From Nereocystis luetkeana (taxonomy: Eukaryota > Sar > Phaeophyceae > Laminariales > Laminariaceae): a DNA stretch of 64,000 nt. Each line of letters opens with the position of its first letter. The first letter of the stretch is position 1. This document shows, piece after piece, positions 52,961 through 64,000 of the stretch. The stretch spans positions 3,648,953 to 3,712,952 of the forward strand of contig JARUPZ010000035.1 in assembly GCA_031213475.1 (NCBI GenBank), read 5' to 3'. The position numbers and the translations under genes are program-made. The notes under the pieces were generated by a model. That model ran no database searches. It saw nothing but the letters and a program-made list of their open reading frames with translations, and had not been told where the DNA came from.

Positions 52961-54022
52961 TAAGAAGGCTGGGTCATGGGTAGCGCTGGGCAGAAGTGGT
53001 GCACTGTGCATAAGACGACCACGCACAGCACCGGCGATTGCTGCGCGAAAGGATTTCCGCATTCAGAGACGAGTAGTACGCTCACGGCGGCTGTGGTGAC
53101 CGCCCGCAACAGGAGTTGAGCCGATTGCTAATTATAGCGACGACTTCGACAAGGTTTTCACGTCTTAGCTCGTGAAAATACAACAGGGATCGCCGGAGCA
53201 TCATCGTTACCAGGAGTCGCCTCATCAACGTGGGGTCTCCGGAAAGACGTTCCACTCGATCGCTGCAAACAAAGCACGTGGAGTTGCCGGAAAGACAAAT
53301 TTCGGACTCACTACAGCACTGTTCGACGGGACTGCCGGAGCTTCCGGAGTCGCCGCAACAACAACAGCCGCGCGTGGTCGACGTCGTGTGTTTTCGGGAT
53401 CGGGCTGCAGTATAATCTATACTACCTGGTACATACTACCATCAGAGAATGTCTTCTGTAATCGCCGTACCATCGCACTTTTTAGGACTGCCGGGACAAC
53501 GGTTTTGGGGTCGCTGGGTATCGTCGCTTAGAGACTGCACCGGGCCATCTCTTCTGAGGTCGCTCAACATATTCAATCGTCGTTTGGGACTGGGCGAGCA
53601 TCATTTCTGGGGTTTCTGCACCGTCATCAGCAGCCTGACATCTACGACAGCAATGCTTGTTTAGTACCGGTAGTATATAGCACCACACTTCTTCTTTGTA
53701 CAAGGGGGGAGTCGTGGTAGGCTGCCAGTTATAACATTTTCTTGGTCAACTAACGGATCGTAAAAACAGGAACGCTCTACTCTTTAGATGCAGTTGTGAG
53801 TTTTTGCAGTACCGTGTCTACTGCACATGTTTTCTTGCACTAACACAAACCGGCAAACCGGCGTTTGACTCTCCACCCATCCTTTGCAACACCATGTCAA
53901 TATGGAATGTGTTTGAGAAGCAGATTATGATATTTTGCGCTGCTATTCGACTGGTATCCTTTCAGAAGTAAAACTTACGGCCCATTCCGGCGTCGTAGTA
54001 CTCAGGAGTCATATCGCACCGA

Positions 54023-54175
54023 ATACAAGGCGCTTCGTTCTTCGGGCGGCGGAAGCCGCCCGCTACGCTCGCTCACACAGAGGAGAGAAAAATGCGAGTG
54101 AAGCGGACAGAGAGGTCCACGACGGTGAATGCAAACTCGCGACTCGCAAATGCCAAGGGCTCCTAGGAGTAAGGT
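54023..54175 (+). mobile_element. GC-hairpin element family, short end fragment
   Basis: Starts ATACAAGGCGCTTCG, has a diverged hairpin (GGGCGGCGGAAGCCGCCC) and CTACGCTCGCTC, then AGGTCCACGA and AATGCCAAGGGCTCC like the two long copies. The remainder is missing or diverged. Confidence 0.55.
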
Positions 54176-54883
54176 TTTTTCTTTGTAGGCCGGGCAGATT
54201 TCGATGTTTTAGTTCGGACTGCGAGCTGTATATGTATGCTCGACGAGATGCTGGCTCTCGCCGACTTTGTATGCTGGCTTGCATTGTTGCGCTCTGATCG
54301 CCACGTACTTGCTTTGTTGCTTTGTGCAGGCCATATGAGTTGTTCTGAGCAGTGATGTGCTTGAGGTAGATGCTCGACGACAGCATGCTCGCACGCGAAC
54401 ATACACAATGAAAAAATACAAAGACTCTGGCAAGTAGTAAAAGGATGAGGTCCGAATCGGCATACGCGAACTCGAGGATCGACCCCCAACAAATAGTGTT
54501 CTCGTCCGCAACTATGTTGTGGCGGAGGGACGTGGGAGCAACCGAACGTACGACGAGTCGAAGCATGCAGCCACGAGTCGTTGGGCGCAGAGTAGAGGGA
54601 AATTACTCTGTCGACGTGGGATAGGTGTTTCGTTCAGCAGACAGTTTCAGCCTGCTGAATTCAAAACGCCTGACCAAGGTGTACAGCGCATGCAGCGCGT
54701 GGGCCAACACCAAGTATACTTGGACACTACCAGACTACGAAGATAACACGTGCGAAACCTTAAAAGTTACCCAAAGGAACTAAGTGCAAAACGATAAAAG
54801 GCCTACATGACTATGCGCTAAAGGGTAAAAGGCTAACCCGACTGTCCGCTCGCATAAATGCATCGTTCTGCGTGACTCCGAGC

Positions 54884-55064
54884 TCAATCGAGTATGCTCA
54901 TCGCTCGCAATCGGGTTTTTGGTCATCGCTTGCTTCGCTTTCGCCTGAGCGAAGCGAAGCACTGGAGCCACTTTGATTGCCGACAGGTCCAACTTACGAG
55001 CTGAGGAAGCAAGTCAGGTGAGCATTGACTGTTCATGCCGGGGAGCTTGCCGTAGCATGGTGAA
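54884..55064 (+). repeat. Direct repeat, copy 1 (possible LTR remnant)
   Basis: Shares about 170 bp with 59609-59779 in the same orientation, including TTGCTTCGCTTTCGCCTGAG, GCAAGTCAGGTGAGC and TGCCGGGGAGCTTGCCGTA. The pair encloses 4.6 kb that contains the 58-kb integrase remnant, so these may be decayed LTRs. TG/CA ends were not confirmed. Confidence 0.5.
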
Positions 55065-58000
55065 CCTAGGGAGGTCAACGCGGGCAGGGTCATCCTTTAA
55101 ACGGACTTGTTACTGCCTCCGTGTCATAGCACACATAACGGGGGGGGGGCGTTGATAGATTGATCTGTTTGAGTGTGTATGAGGTATACTAAATTGCATG
55201 TGGGGGGTATATTCTGAATGCTCAAATGCGTGCAAGGGTAGCGATATTAACGTACAAAAAAGAGTATGGGTACACAATATCCTCAAAAACCTAAAAAAAC
55301 GTAGCCTACCTAGCGATAGCGATGTGCAAAGTCGAGCAAAAAGTAGCCTACCTCGCGAGAGCAATGTACATAATCGAGTACTGGTACGCAGTAACGTCAA
55401 AAATCTAAAAAGCAGTGTCCTACCAAAAACCTGCCAGAAATCCGACTGATTCGTAGGGAAAGTGCGTAGCTGAGTCAGGTGCACCACAGGTTGTGTTTGA
55501 AGTTCGCGACTCGGCCATAATACTGTTGATGATGACTCGAGCATAGTCCCGTTCGTACATTGCTGTTGTTATTGTTCGCACATGACTGTTGTTATCTTGC
55601 GTATCGGTCGAAAACAATATCGGTACACGTCAAGAGAAGGGGTTGAGACAGAAAGGACCACACCCAGTATGTACTCACGAAAACATCCTCACTAGTTATA
55701 CATATATTATACCTGGGACGAAGCAACAGCGGTGACCCACTGTGGCTGTGATTCATGGGGGTGATCCGGCAACTTTCGTTAGTCCGTGTCTTTAAGAGCA
55801 GGGATAGACATAACCCGCACACACAGCAGTGCACATACCTGGAACGAATTAACAACGATGACAACAGTACAACCGGCAATATACCGGCCTTCTGCACCTG
55901 TTGGTTAATAGTGAGTTACCATCTTCGCACGTGTTCATGTCCACAGCCTGATATTATGCACGTAACAATGGGGGGGGGGTTGTGTGCTACTATGCCTACC
56001 ACTCTTGGTATGATGGTAAGCGTGGGATGTGCTATCGGCTGTTGTTGGGGTTGCATGATGGGTAGCATTATTGGTATTTTTGGTAGGATAGCATGCCAAA
56101 TATGTTTGCATGTCGGCTGTTGCTGGGGTTGTATGACGGTATGCTTGGAACTATTGGTATGATAGCATGCGGGGGGGTGAGCACTCTGTCAATTACGAGC
56201 ATACGGGATGGTGAAGGGGGCTCCCCTGCGGATCAACCTCAGCGGAAGTGACCACTGATGAGCGTAACACCTTGCAAGTGGAGTTGAGCACTTGCCATTA
56301 AGCTATCGCTAAGAGGGGAGGTGGCGGTGAGCCCCTCCCTCAGGTTTTGATGCTGTGGGGTTTCCTGGGGTTTGGTAGGTTGGTGTGCTGTTGGGTGTGC
56401 TGGGGTCTGGTTTTGAGGCGGAGTGAGCGCCCCCCTGAGTTGCGTTCGGTGAAGGTAAGCACTTGTCATTGTGAGGGGAGAGGATGGTGAACACTCCCCT
56501 GAGGCTTGTGTTTTGTTGGGTTTCTGGGGGTTTGGTTTGTGTTTGCTCCGTTGCCACTTTTGCCCAGATGACGTGAGGTGTGATGCAGTCGCTGTGGCAA
56601 AAATCTCTGTCATTTTGGCGTAGACGACAAGAGGTTTTGTGCCGTGACTGCGGCGAAGGAGGTGCCATGTTTGCTCAGACGACGTGAGATTGTGGGCCAT
56701 CGTTGTAGCAAGGCGAGCGGTGGGTGGCAGAGGGTTATACCCTAAGCCATGCAGTGTGCTTTTATCTAACTTCTATGGCAAAGGCTGAGCCACTTTTGCC
56801 CAGGCGACGTCAGGTAGTGTTATGCCGTCGCTGTGGTAAAATTCTCTGCGTTTTTGGCCTAGACGACGCGAGGTCTTAAGCAGTCGCTGCGGCGAAGGAT
56901 TTGCCACGTTTACGCAGACGACGTGAGACGAAACAAAGATGAAATGCAAAGTTTTAGCATCCCACAAAAAGTAGTTGTCCTTTACCAGCGGATGTACTAC
57001 AGTAATAGACACAGGACCGGGTGGATGAAGTTACTCTTCGAAGTCTTGCGTTTTCTCGGCTTAGGAATCCGCATGCGGAGGGAGAGAGGATATCCAAGGC
57101 AAGGGGGTTGTTTTCGGCGGGCAACCCAACCCAGGGTGAAGTCCCCCCACGATGAAAAGCTCAATTAACCTCAAGGTAAAGGGGTGATCCAGGAAGTGGA
57201 CAATCGACTCAAAGGTAAAGACATGAGAATGAAGAAAATAATCGACTCAAAAGATATACTGGTAGGGATCGCCCCGACAGGCGAACCCAGCCAAGAAGAG
57301 TGGAATTCCTATTCTCCTGGCGCCCGTGCCCGAAGATCGAGTGCTGAAAACGACTTAAAAAAGGATGAAAGGCTGCCCTACGAGTTATTATGGGTGCTAC
57401 ATTCCTTGAGACACACGGGAGTGTCATCACTGTGGCGGAAGAGGAAAGGTTCGACACCGGGTGCCACATTCTTGAGGTAAAATAGGAGTGTCCCCAATGA
57501 GACAGAAAGGAAACTGGATCCGGAATGATCACGGATACGGCAAAGAAAGTAAGTAGAATCAAGCCCAACGGAATCAGACAGAAAGGTAACCGGCTAATAA
57601 ATGGCGCCCAACCGCGGCCCCCTACAGCAACGCTCGCACAAGAGTTGACACCGTGGGATTGTCCCCAGCTAAACGCCGAGAATAGGCAGGCGTGCCGTGA
57701 CAATTGTTTTCACGAGTGGGAGTGGTCAAATTAAGGGCGAGTTCATAACACTCTAATCGACGCTATTTCCCAACTTACTCGGGCCGATGTAGTGGGAGAG
57801 GTGAACCCCTCCGTTAGTATTGCTTGGTACCGGTGAGCACGTGCCTCAATACCTTCCACTAGGTATTGGAACAGGGAAAACAGGGAAAAGGTGGAGTGCT
57901 ACCACAGAAATACGATTCAACTTAGTCAAGCTTGGCTCAGGTGGGAAGGTAAATATGAAGAGGGATACAACGTACAAGACTACGAAGCTACATACGCTGG

Positions 58001-58139
58001 CAGTCCCTTAACGGCTAGGACTCAAAACTAGCTATATGGGAGCAATGATACCGGAGTTGTTCGACTTAGTTCGTAGCACTTTTGGTTCTCCAGACGTGCC
58101 GCGCATACGATTGCTAACCCAGGCCAAGTGCAACTAGCC
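55065..58139. other. Low-complexity spacer inside the putative LTR element
   Basis: Short tandem blocks: GCCTACCT...GCG units at 55.25-55.44 kb; GGCTGTTGYTGGGGTTG at 56037 and 56116; GACGACG-type blocks (CAGACGACGTGAG, TAGACGACGCGAG) at 56.55-56.95 kb. The last might be a decayed Cys-rich gag region (CRRCGK is readable at about 56830), but this is weak. Confidence 0.3.
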
Positions 58140-58720
58140 CACGCTGGTCAAGGATGTGCGAGGGTATGTGCTATTATGTGAGCGCAGGAGAAGCAAATGG
58201 GTGACCAAACAAGGGACAGTATTACCCACTAGTCCCCTATGATGGTGGAAGATCCCTGAGATGTACATCTAAGGCCTTAAGCAGGGGCTACAAACAGGTA
58301 ATATATATTTGTTGTCTTAGGTGGATAAAACCAGCACGTCCTTTGCTCACATGTCCTGTGCCGTCGAAGGAGGCCCTTGCGGTACACTCGCAAACTGTTG
58401 GACCGATGTGCATTGGGAATGCCGCCATTAATCTGGGACAATGCAGGGGGGGAGTTTGCAGCCCACGTGGTGAAGCATCTGTGCCAGTGACTAAGAGTGC
58501 CGATACGGTCCCGCCTACCATCCCGAGGGCAGGGGCCTGCCGAGACGATGGAAGGGTGGCTACAGAAAGCATTATCGGGACTCTGCAAGTCTTGGCCTCT
58601 TCGGTGGGACGAGTATTTACTCCCCGTGCGATAGATTCAACTCGTCATCCCAGATCCTAACCCACCATGCGTTCCGTTAACGCTTGTCATGCCTGCCGTA
58701 AATGTTTATTATGCCTGTCA
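58140..58720 (+). pseudogene. LTR-retrotransposon integrase remnant
   Basis: About 58157 onward reads DVRGYVLLCERRRSKWVTKQ, like the end of an integrase zinc-binding region with a lost Cys. About 58411-58690 reads LGMPPLI, GGEFAAHVVKHLCQ (stop), GPAETMEGWLQKALSGLCKS, WPLRWDEYLLPV, with several in-frame stops. The DN-x-GEF pattern marks the second catalytic Asp, and the Glu region follows in AETMEGWL. The family is retroviral-type integrase, decayed; the exact clade is unclear. Confidence 0.75.
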
Positions 58721-59608
58721 TTGACGACTGTCAAGCCAGACCACCATACTTGACACGATGAACCTGAACGGGCGCACTGCCCAGTAGAGGATGGTTGTGT
58801 TTACGGAGGGCGTCGCAGACACGTGAGCACGCGAGTACTTTCCAACCGGATCGACGAGGATAAGGTGAAAGGGAATATCACTCTGCTGCAGCAGCACATC
58901 TTCCTGGTGAAGACATGTAAGTATAGGAAACCTCTCCAACTGGGTGAGGACGGGGTGAGTATAACCTTCACTCCATTGCAGTTGGATGTATTCCACGCTC
59001 GGTGGGGACTGCACCATTGTTCAGACGGCCATCCTCTTCCCACAAAGGCGCCGACAAGGGAAGGACCGGAGGCAGCTTCCAGAGTAGCTCTTGAGGCACA
59101 CCCGGTGGAGACCAAGGTAGGGGAGGAATCTTCAGACATTCGAAGGCGACGAAACTTCATCGAAGAGGTGTACGACTTCAGCGAACCATATCGGCGAGTG
59201 AGGTATCCGAATATAATCGGCAGGAGTCTAATCGCCACGAGCTAAACCAGAGGAAGCATCTGGCGACACCTTCAGCCTAAACCACTTGTGCGAGTGGCAG
59301 ATCTGGCTGGAAACAGGAAGAATACTGGAAGGAGTTCACTCGTCTAGGCCTAAAGCGGAGGACGGAGCTGACGTCGATTTCAGTCTAGACCGTTTGCTCA
59401 AGCGGCGGGTCTCATTGGAAAGGGGAAGAAGCCTAGGGGAAACTCAATCGCCCAGAGCTAATGCGAATGAAGGAGCTGATGGCGATTTCAGTCTACACCG
59501 CGGTGGGTCTGGCTGGGGCGGGGAGAAGAGCTCCGTCATCCGGGGCCGAACTCTTTCAAGATCTGGAGGATCATACCAGACTTGGGGGGGTGTTGTGGTG
59601 GAGGGACG

Positions 59609-59779
59609 TGGAGCTCAATCAAGAATCTGCATCGCTCACAATCGGGGTTCTGGTCATCGTTTGCTTCGCTTTCGCCTGAGCGAAGCACTGGAGACACTTT
59701 GACTGCCGACGGGCCAAAGTTCCGAACTGAGGAGGCAAGTCAGGTGAGCGTTGACTGTTCATGCCGGGGAGCTTGCCGT
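59609..59779 (+). repeat. Direct repeat, copy 2 (possible LTR remnant)
   Basis: Partner of 54884-55064. It is preceded by GGTGGAGGGACGTGG, which resembles GGCGGAGGGACGTGG near 54524, so the similarity may extend discontinuously upstream. Confidence 0.5.
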
Positions 59780-59863
59780 ATAAATTATGGGCTGAGGAAG
59801 CACCTGTGAGGTGGGAGAATATAGCGAGCAAGACAGCTGAGGTTCGGAGTATTATTGTAGTAT

Positions 59864-60997
59864 ATACAAGGCGCTTCGCTCCGCGGGCGGCCTACGCCGC
59901 CCGCTACGCTCGCTCAGGAAGGAAAAAAGTACATCAAATTATGCGAAGCGAACAGAGGTCCACGATTGAGTTTAGTGTTTTCAAGGATCGTAATTGCAAA
60001 CCGGCGACTTGATAATGCCAAGAGTCCCGCCGCCATGCTTCAGGAAAAAACAGCTCCGACGTCAGCTTGGATGCCACATATACGCTTCGCGTCGCGGATG
60101 TCGTACGTACGTACATACACCCCAGGTAGGGTACTACTGTCTGTACTTAATACATTATGTTCTTTTTTCGATATGCTCTATGTCTGTGCTGTATGTACGA
60201 AGAAAGTGAAAGCACAGCACGGCACAGCAGCAAAAACAATGAAAATGAAACCGAAAACTCGGAAAGGAAAAAAAATCCCCGTCCCCTCTCGTGTAATATT
60301 TTTCTGCTTGATTGGAACACCTTACACCCGGTCGAAAAAAAGAAAAGAAAAAATCGCACAGAAGAGCTTCTCTCTCAGCCTCGTACGCCGCCCGCCCCTC
60401 TCGCGACCACCTCGCTACCGATTCGGTCCGGGTAAAGTTTTTATCACTCTCTGCCACAATCAGCCCCGTCGCCCGCCCCGCGTGAAGCCCGGTGCTCACC
60501 GTGGCCTTCGTTCGCCAGCTCGATAACGTTGGTGTTCAGACTGCACACCTCCCTCTTTCAACTTCAGCGTGGTCGCAAAAATATGCACCGCTTGTATATT
60601 ATCTTGCCCTCCCGAACGACCTTTATAAACTCGTACATACTCTATCAACAATCATAAATCGAAGCCAGACAAAGCCCGTTCATGCATCCCTCGTGTCTCG
60701 AGGCACACGCGACGCCTAGGCACGAAAGCGGCGACCGCGCTCCTTGCAACCCCCCCTCTACCCGCCAGCACCCGCTGGCATCCGCGACGGTGCCGGGTCC
60801 TCCCGCGATGCCGTACTCGGAGAACACGCACGCACACGAAACGAAAGAAGACAAAAGGAAGAAATAACCGAGAAAACAAAGAACTGCTGGAAAGGTCCGG
60901 CAAGTAATGAAAGGAGGCGGTTTGGAAGTGGGAGCTCTGAGAGGCCAGGGATGCACCAACCGAGCACGCTCAGGGGTTGTGATCTAAGTATGTAGTT
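59864..60997 (+). mobile_element. 1.13-kb element with GC-hairpin end, copy 2
   Basis: Partner of 18266-19409, begins ATACAAGGCGCTTCGCTCCG and ends near AAGTATGTAGTT. Copy 1 carries TACCTGGTA at 18819 where this copy has only TA (about 60440), giving a filled and an empty site for that motif. Confidence 0.75.
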
Positions 60998-61675
60998 CTA
61001 TTTTAATCCATGTCTATTGGGAATTGAGACCCGCGCGGGTTCGCAGGTCTGTGTGTGAAATTGTTGCGGCTTGCGTGCTCGTACATGCCTAGTATGCCTC
61101 AAACTCAAATTTGTCACAGCAGAAATATGTCGTTCACGTTGCCAGTCCAACGTTGCGCGTGTTGTTGCCTTACCTGTGCAGAAGAAGGGTTGGTCGTCCA
61201 CACTAGCATTCATAACCGAAACAGGAACGGTTGATGTTGAGGCGTAAATAGGCAGGCAAGTAGTAGAGTCGAGTGTACACCAACCAAATCACGAGACTTG
61301 AAACTGTCGACGAGATACAACGGACACTTACTTGCTGTAAGAATCAAACAAGAGTACATTACAACATTGTAATAACCACCAGATATTAAATAGTTGACAC
61401 TTACTTACTTGTAGTTAATAATGGCATATACCGCATAGTGTAGAAATTTGGAGTACGTCTCCCCCGTCGAAGGGTCCTAATAAGAATGCTACCACCATGC
61501 TCCCCCGTAGTAGCCAGGGCCAGGAGTCTATATCGAGTTGCTGATCGGTACCATACTGGCCTGTAGCGATTAAAGCCACATCAGCGCGAGGCACTGCATA
61601 CGGCAGTGCGGTATGCCACACGCCGATATAACAGACTTGCTGTACGTACAGCCAATCGCCGTTTCGTAAATAAAT

Positions 61676-61890
61676 AAATGAGGAATTTAGAGCAAAGCCT
61701 CGGGAGGAAAACCCCTAATGATCAAACCGGGGAAAGAGAGAGGGTCGTCGGGTTTATTTTCGGTAGTATCATATACCTGGTATATGATACGAGGGAGAGG
61801 GTCTTCCATAATCAGTTTTGCTCGACCTGCGGCAAGCGTACTTTTCGTGCAATCTGTCACTTTTTTCCGAGAAAAGTGTAGGAAGACTAC
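61676..61890 (+). repeat. Dispersed repeat, copy 2 (possible solo LTR)
   Basis: Partner of 51432-51680, with no retroelement coding around it. It contains a perfect 25-bp palindrome at 61766-61790 centred on the TACCTGGTA motif, absent from the other copy. Confidence 0.4.
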
Positions 61891-62039
61891 TACTGTACAG
61901 CAAGCAACAGCTGCGGCAGCAGCAGTATATGATTCGGCGGTGTGCTTCCGCCGCCCAAATCGGTTGAACTCGCTGCCGTGCGCTTAGTTAGCTGGCTTCA
62001 TGCGTCTGCGATCTTCTGGACGAGCCGTGGTCACCGGTG

Positions 62040-62140
62040 TCGTCCCTTCTCCCCCCCGGTATGTGCCTTCATTTTTATCGCGCATAGGTTAGGCTTTCCC
62101 ACTGCTTGTCGATTTTCATCGAACGTTGCCACCTCACGCT
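62040..62140 (-). mobile_element. Diverged SINE body fragment
   Basis: Matches the SINE body (GTGCCTTCATTTTTATCGCG, then a CATCGAA...TTG...CC...CACGCT pattern) but has no tRNA head. Confidence 0.5.
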
Positions 62141-62383
62141 CTCGCGCTAGTCGCTATTATTATAGTCATTTTTTATGCACACATGCGACAATGATGACAT
62201 ACCAGGTATGCACAACCTAATCTTGACTCAATCGTCTATCACATCATCACCGATCACACGTGAGAACACAACACAACTACCTGCTGGTGTTGCTTATTTA
62301 TAGTATTACCAGTAGTTTGAAGATGAGTTTTTTTTTGTTCAAGAAGTTACTGCTGTAAAATATTGTACGCGTATCCTACGAGG

Positions 62384-62406
62384 TACCTGGTACCTGGTAC
62401 CTGGTA
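62384..62406. repeat. Triple tandem TACCTGG array
   Basis: Three overlapping TACCTGGTA motifs at 62384, 62391 and 62398 share their TAs (period 7). This is what repeated insertion of CCTGG with TA duplication into a flanking TA would give. Confidence 0.85.
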
Positions 62407-62864
62407 TATTTTTTTCATTAAAAAACTAAAAGAGTACGTCAGCTTTGTAGCCCTGTGAGTCTAACCGCACACGCAATGCTCAATTCAATGTTTTTATCGT
62501 ACAGCAGGAGACATATAGTACAGACAGCAGACACGATATTTTTTTCAGCGGAGGAGGTGGAAGGAGTGGGCCGAGGAGGGAGAGATAGCTTCAATTTCAG
62601 GTCAGTCAGGCTCGCGGCGTTTTGTAATATTAGAACCCCGCACCTGCGTTTTTTGGGGGCAAAATACTTGAAATTACTGTGAATTGCAGTCGTGAAAGGG
62701 TTACGGGAGGCTACAGCCAGTAGTACTTTGGATTTAGAGTACATACCAGGTAGCGTTCCTCGCTAAGCATACGTCCTTTCTAAACAACAGAGTAGCCTCG
62801 GGTAGTTTACTCGTAGGTGTACTATCAATAGTATTGAGTATAAGTATATCACACCTGGTTGTTG

Positions 62865-62965
62865 TTGTTGTTGTTCTCACATTAACTCACAATTCAATGC
62901 AGTCCGTGGTCGCAGGACAGGCTCCAATAACTCTGGAGTGGAAGAAATACCTCAAGTAAAAACAG
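62865..62965 (+). repeat. ACAGGCTCC repeat family
   Basis: GTTGTTCTCACATTAACT then GGACAGGCTCCAATAACTCT and GGAGTGG. Copies at 27690-27800, 9870-9925 (3' half) and 22850-22905 (inverted 5' half). Usually flanked by an AAC/GTT microsatellite. Confidence 0.6.
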
Positions 62966-63902
62966 AGGCAAAACACAAAAAACAAGCATACGCACTCCAC
63001 CACTGCGGACACCAGGGAAGCAAAAAGGAGACTATTAATATTAATTATTAATAGCAGACAAAAACCTAAAAAAAAAGAAGATGAAGCTAAGCAAAAGAAA
63101 AACAAAAACAAAACAAAAACAGAAGCAGATAGCAAAACGCAAAAAAAAAAAAAAAAACTGGTATGTCATACCAGGTACCTGGTAGCTGATACCCCTGGTA
63201 TGTACGAGTACGAGTAAACGAGTTAGACACTCCAGACTCTCTCTGCTGCTGCTACCTTGCCTTGCACATACATGTGGTACATTTTATGTTTATACTTGGT
63301 GCACAGCGGTGTAACCAATAACCCAACAAACCCAACCATCGTACCTTGTATTTTCAATTTCTTTCATGCACGACATTTCATACCCTGGTAGCTTTTATCA
63401 CTCTGTCCAATATTGCAGTCCCCTTTTGTCCACCCATTCGAGATTAAACAGGGATTATATTTCCGATCAGAGTGACAGATCTGACATATGATAACATCGC
63501 TGGTCCTGGTACCAGGTTCGTAACAGTTTCGCCAGTGGCAGTATCTTTCAGTCAGTCAGATCATACACACAGCACTTCTCGCAGATCTCTCTACCTCTCT
63601 AGCTATGCTTCTGGCTACTCGTATGAACGTACAGCCTGCGAGTCGTAAGCCTCTCGCACCTACGAGTATACACTCACACAGTTATAGTAGAGCTTTCACG
63701 CCACTTTCCATCCTCCATCACGCTTGTGACCTGGCAGCCAGCTCTTTGGTACAGCCGCCGCCAGCGGGAGCAAAGGTTTATAGAGGCCTGGAGGGTGTTT
63801 TCCATTTTTCTTTCTTAATTTTCATCAAGAACCCCCACCGACAAACACAACGCACAACAGCAGCAACGCACAGCAAAAACAAGAGGGAGGACGCCCACAA
63901 CA

Positions 63903-64000
63903 ATGGCGCTGCTGCTGGTGATCGCACGGCGGGTGCGGGTGGGAGGCCTCGCCGCCATCACTTCGCCTCCCGAGGCAGCGCAGGCGCCCTCTTTCTTGAA
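63903..64000 (+). CDS. Start of an unidentified gene, truncated by the right edge
   Basis: The ATG is in the context ACAACAATGGCG after an A/C-rich leader with no earlier ATG, and a TATA-like TTTATAG lies about 125 bp upstream. 32 codons stay open: MALLLVIARRVRVGGLAAI then a Ser/Pro/Ala stretch. Arg-rich with hydrophobics and no acidic residue in the first 20, it could be a mitochondrial or other targeting peptide. The product cannot be identified from this much. Confidence 0.45.
   Translation, partial: MALLLVIARRVRVGGLAAITSPPEAAQAPSFL

Larger units (their letters stand above)
60998..63902. other. Spacer upstream of the right-edge gene
   Basis: Contains the possible solo LTR (61676), SINE fragment (62040), the TACCTGG triple array (62384), motifs at 62200, 62744, 63169 and 63176, the ACAGGCTCC repeat, and the presumed promoter of the gene at 63903 in its last 150 bp. 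No other gene seen. Confidence 0.45.

Noticed and set aside
56239..56700. 153-aa minus-strand ORF rich in Thr/Pro/Gln
   Set aside because: Lies in short tandem blocks; composition follows the repeat and no domain is visible.
59966..60526. 186-aa ORF in the GC-hairpin element
   Set aside because: The homologous copy at 18266-19409 breaks and shifts this frame, so coding is not conserved.

Overview
This is a window of nuclear DNA from a eukaryote with large introns and many transposable elements. The intron sizes (about 0.1 to 9.4 kb), GU-AG splicing, abundant CAG/TAG microsatellites, a chromodomain-carrying Ty3-type retroelement and a LINE-type reverse transcriptase remnant fit a stramenopile, most likely a brown alga. 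That assignment is inference from general character; no marker gene proves it.

Genes. Two multi-exon genes can be rebuilt by joining open frames whose splice phases agree. (1) On the minus strand, from about 10.7 kb to beyond the left edge, lies a large coiled-coil protein of unknown function. Eight exons (10588-10716, 7609-7992, 7209-7475, 3674-4537, 3004-3221, 2516-2803, 1023-1967, <1-803) join in phases 0,0,0,0,2,2,2 and give about 1300 residues; both its start and its end are missing. (2) On the plus strand, 12237-33910, lies a BAR-SH3 protein (endophilin/amphiphysin/Rvs167 type) of about 602 residues in eight exons. Its 7.1 kb and 9.4 kb introns are full of repeats. The two genes are divergent, with about 1.3 kb between the first recognised minus-strand exon and a TATA box at 12044. 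(3) At the right edge (63903 to the end) a third gene begins on the plus strand.

Repeat land. From about 34 kb to 63.8 kb I see no convincing host gene. The region holds decayed retroelements (Ty3 integrase plus chromodomain at 38.07-39.48 kb; copia-type gag with a zinc knuckle at 52.6-52.96 kb; another integrase at 58.1-58.7 kb), tRNA-derived SINEs, small inverted-repeat elements, very long inverted repeats and TAG/AT microsatellites. Several families have copies both here and inside the BAR-SH3 introns, which allows copy-to-copy comparison.

Most interesting signal. The 9-mer TACCTGGTA (complement TACCAGGTA) occurs at least 33 times by hand count, against about 0.5 expected by chance, and never in a recognised exon. 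In two pairs of homologous repeat copies, one copy has a plain TA where the other has TACCTGGTA. This is an exact gain of 7 bp: CCTGG plus one duplicated TA. Tandem runs share their TAs with a 7-bp period. This looks like a micro-insertion at TA dinucleotides, possibly the excision footprint of a TA-targeting DNA transposon.
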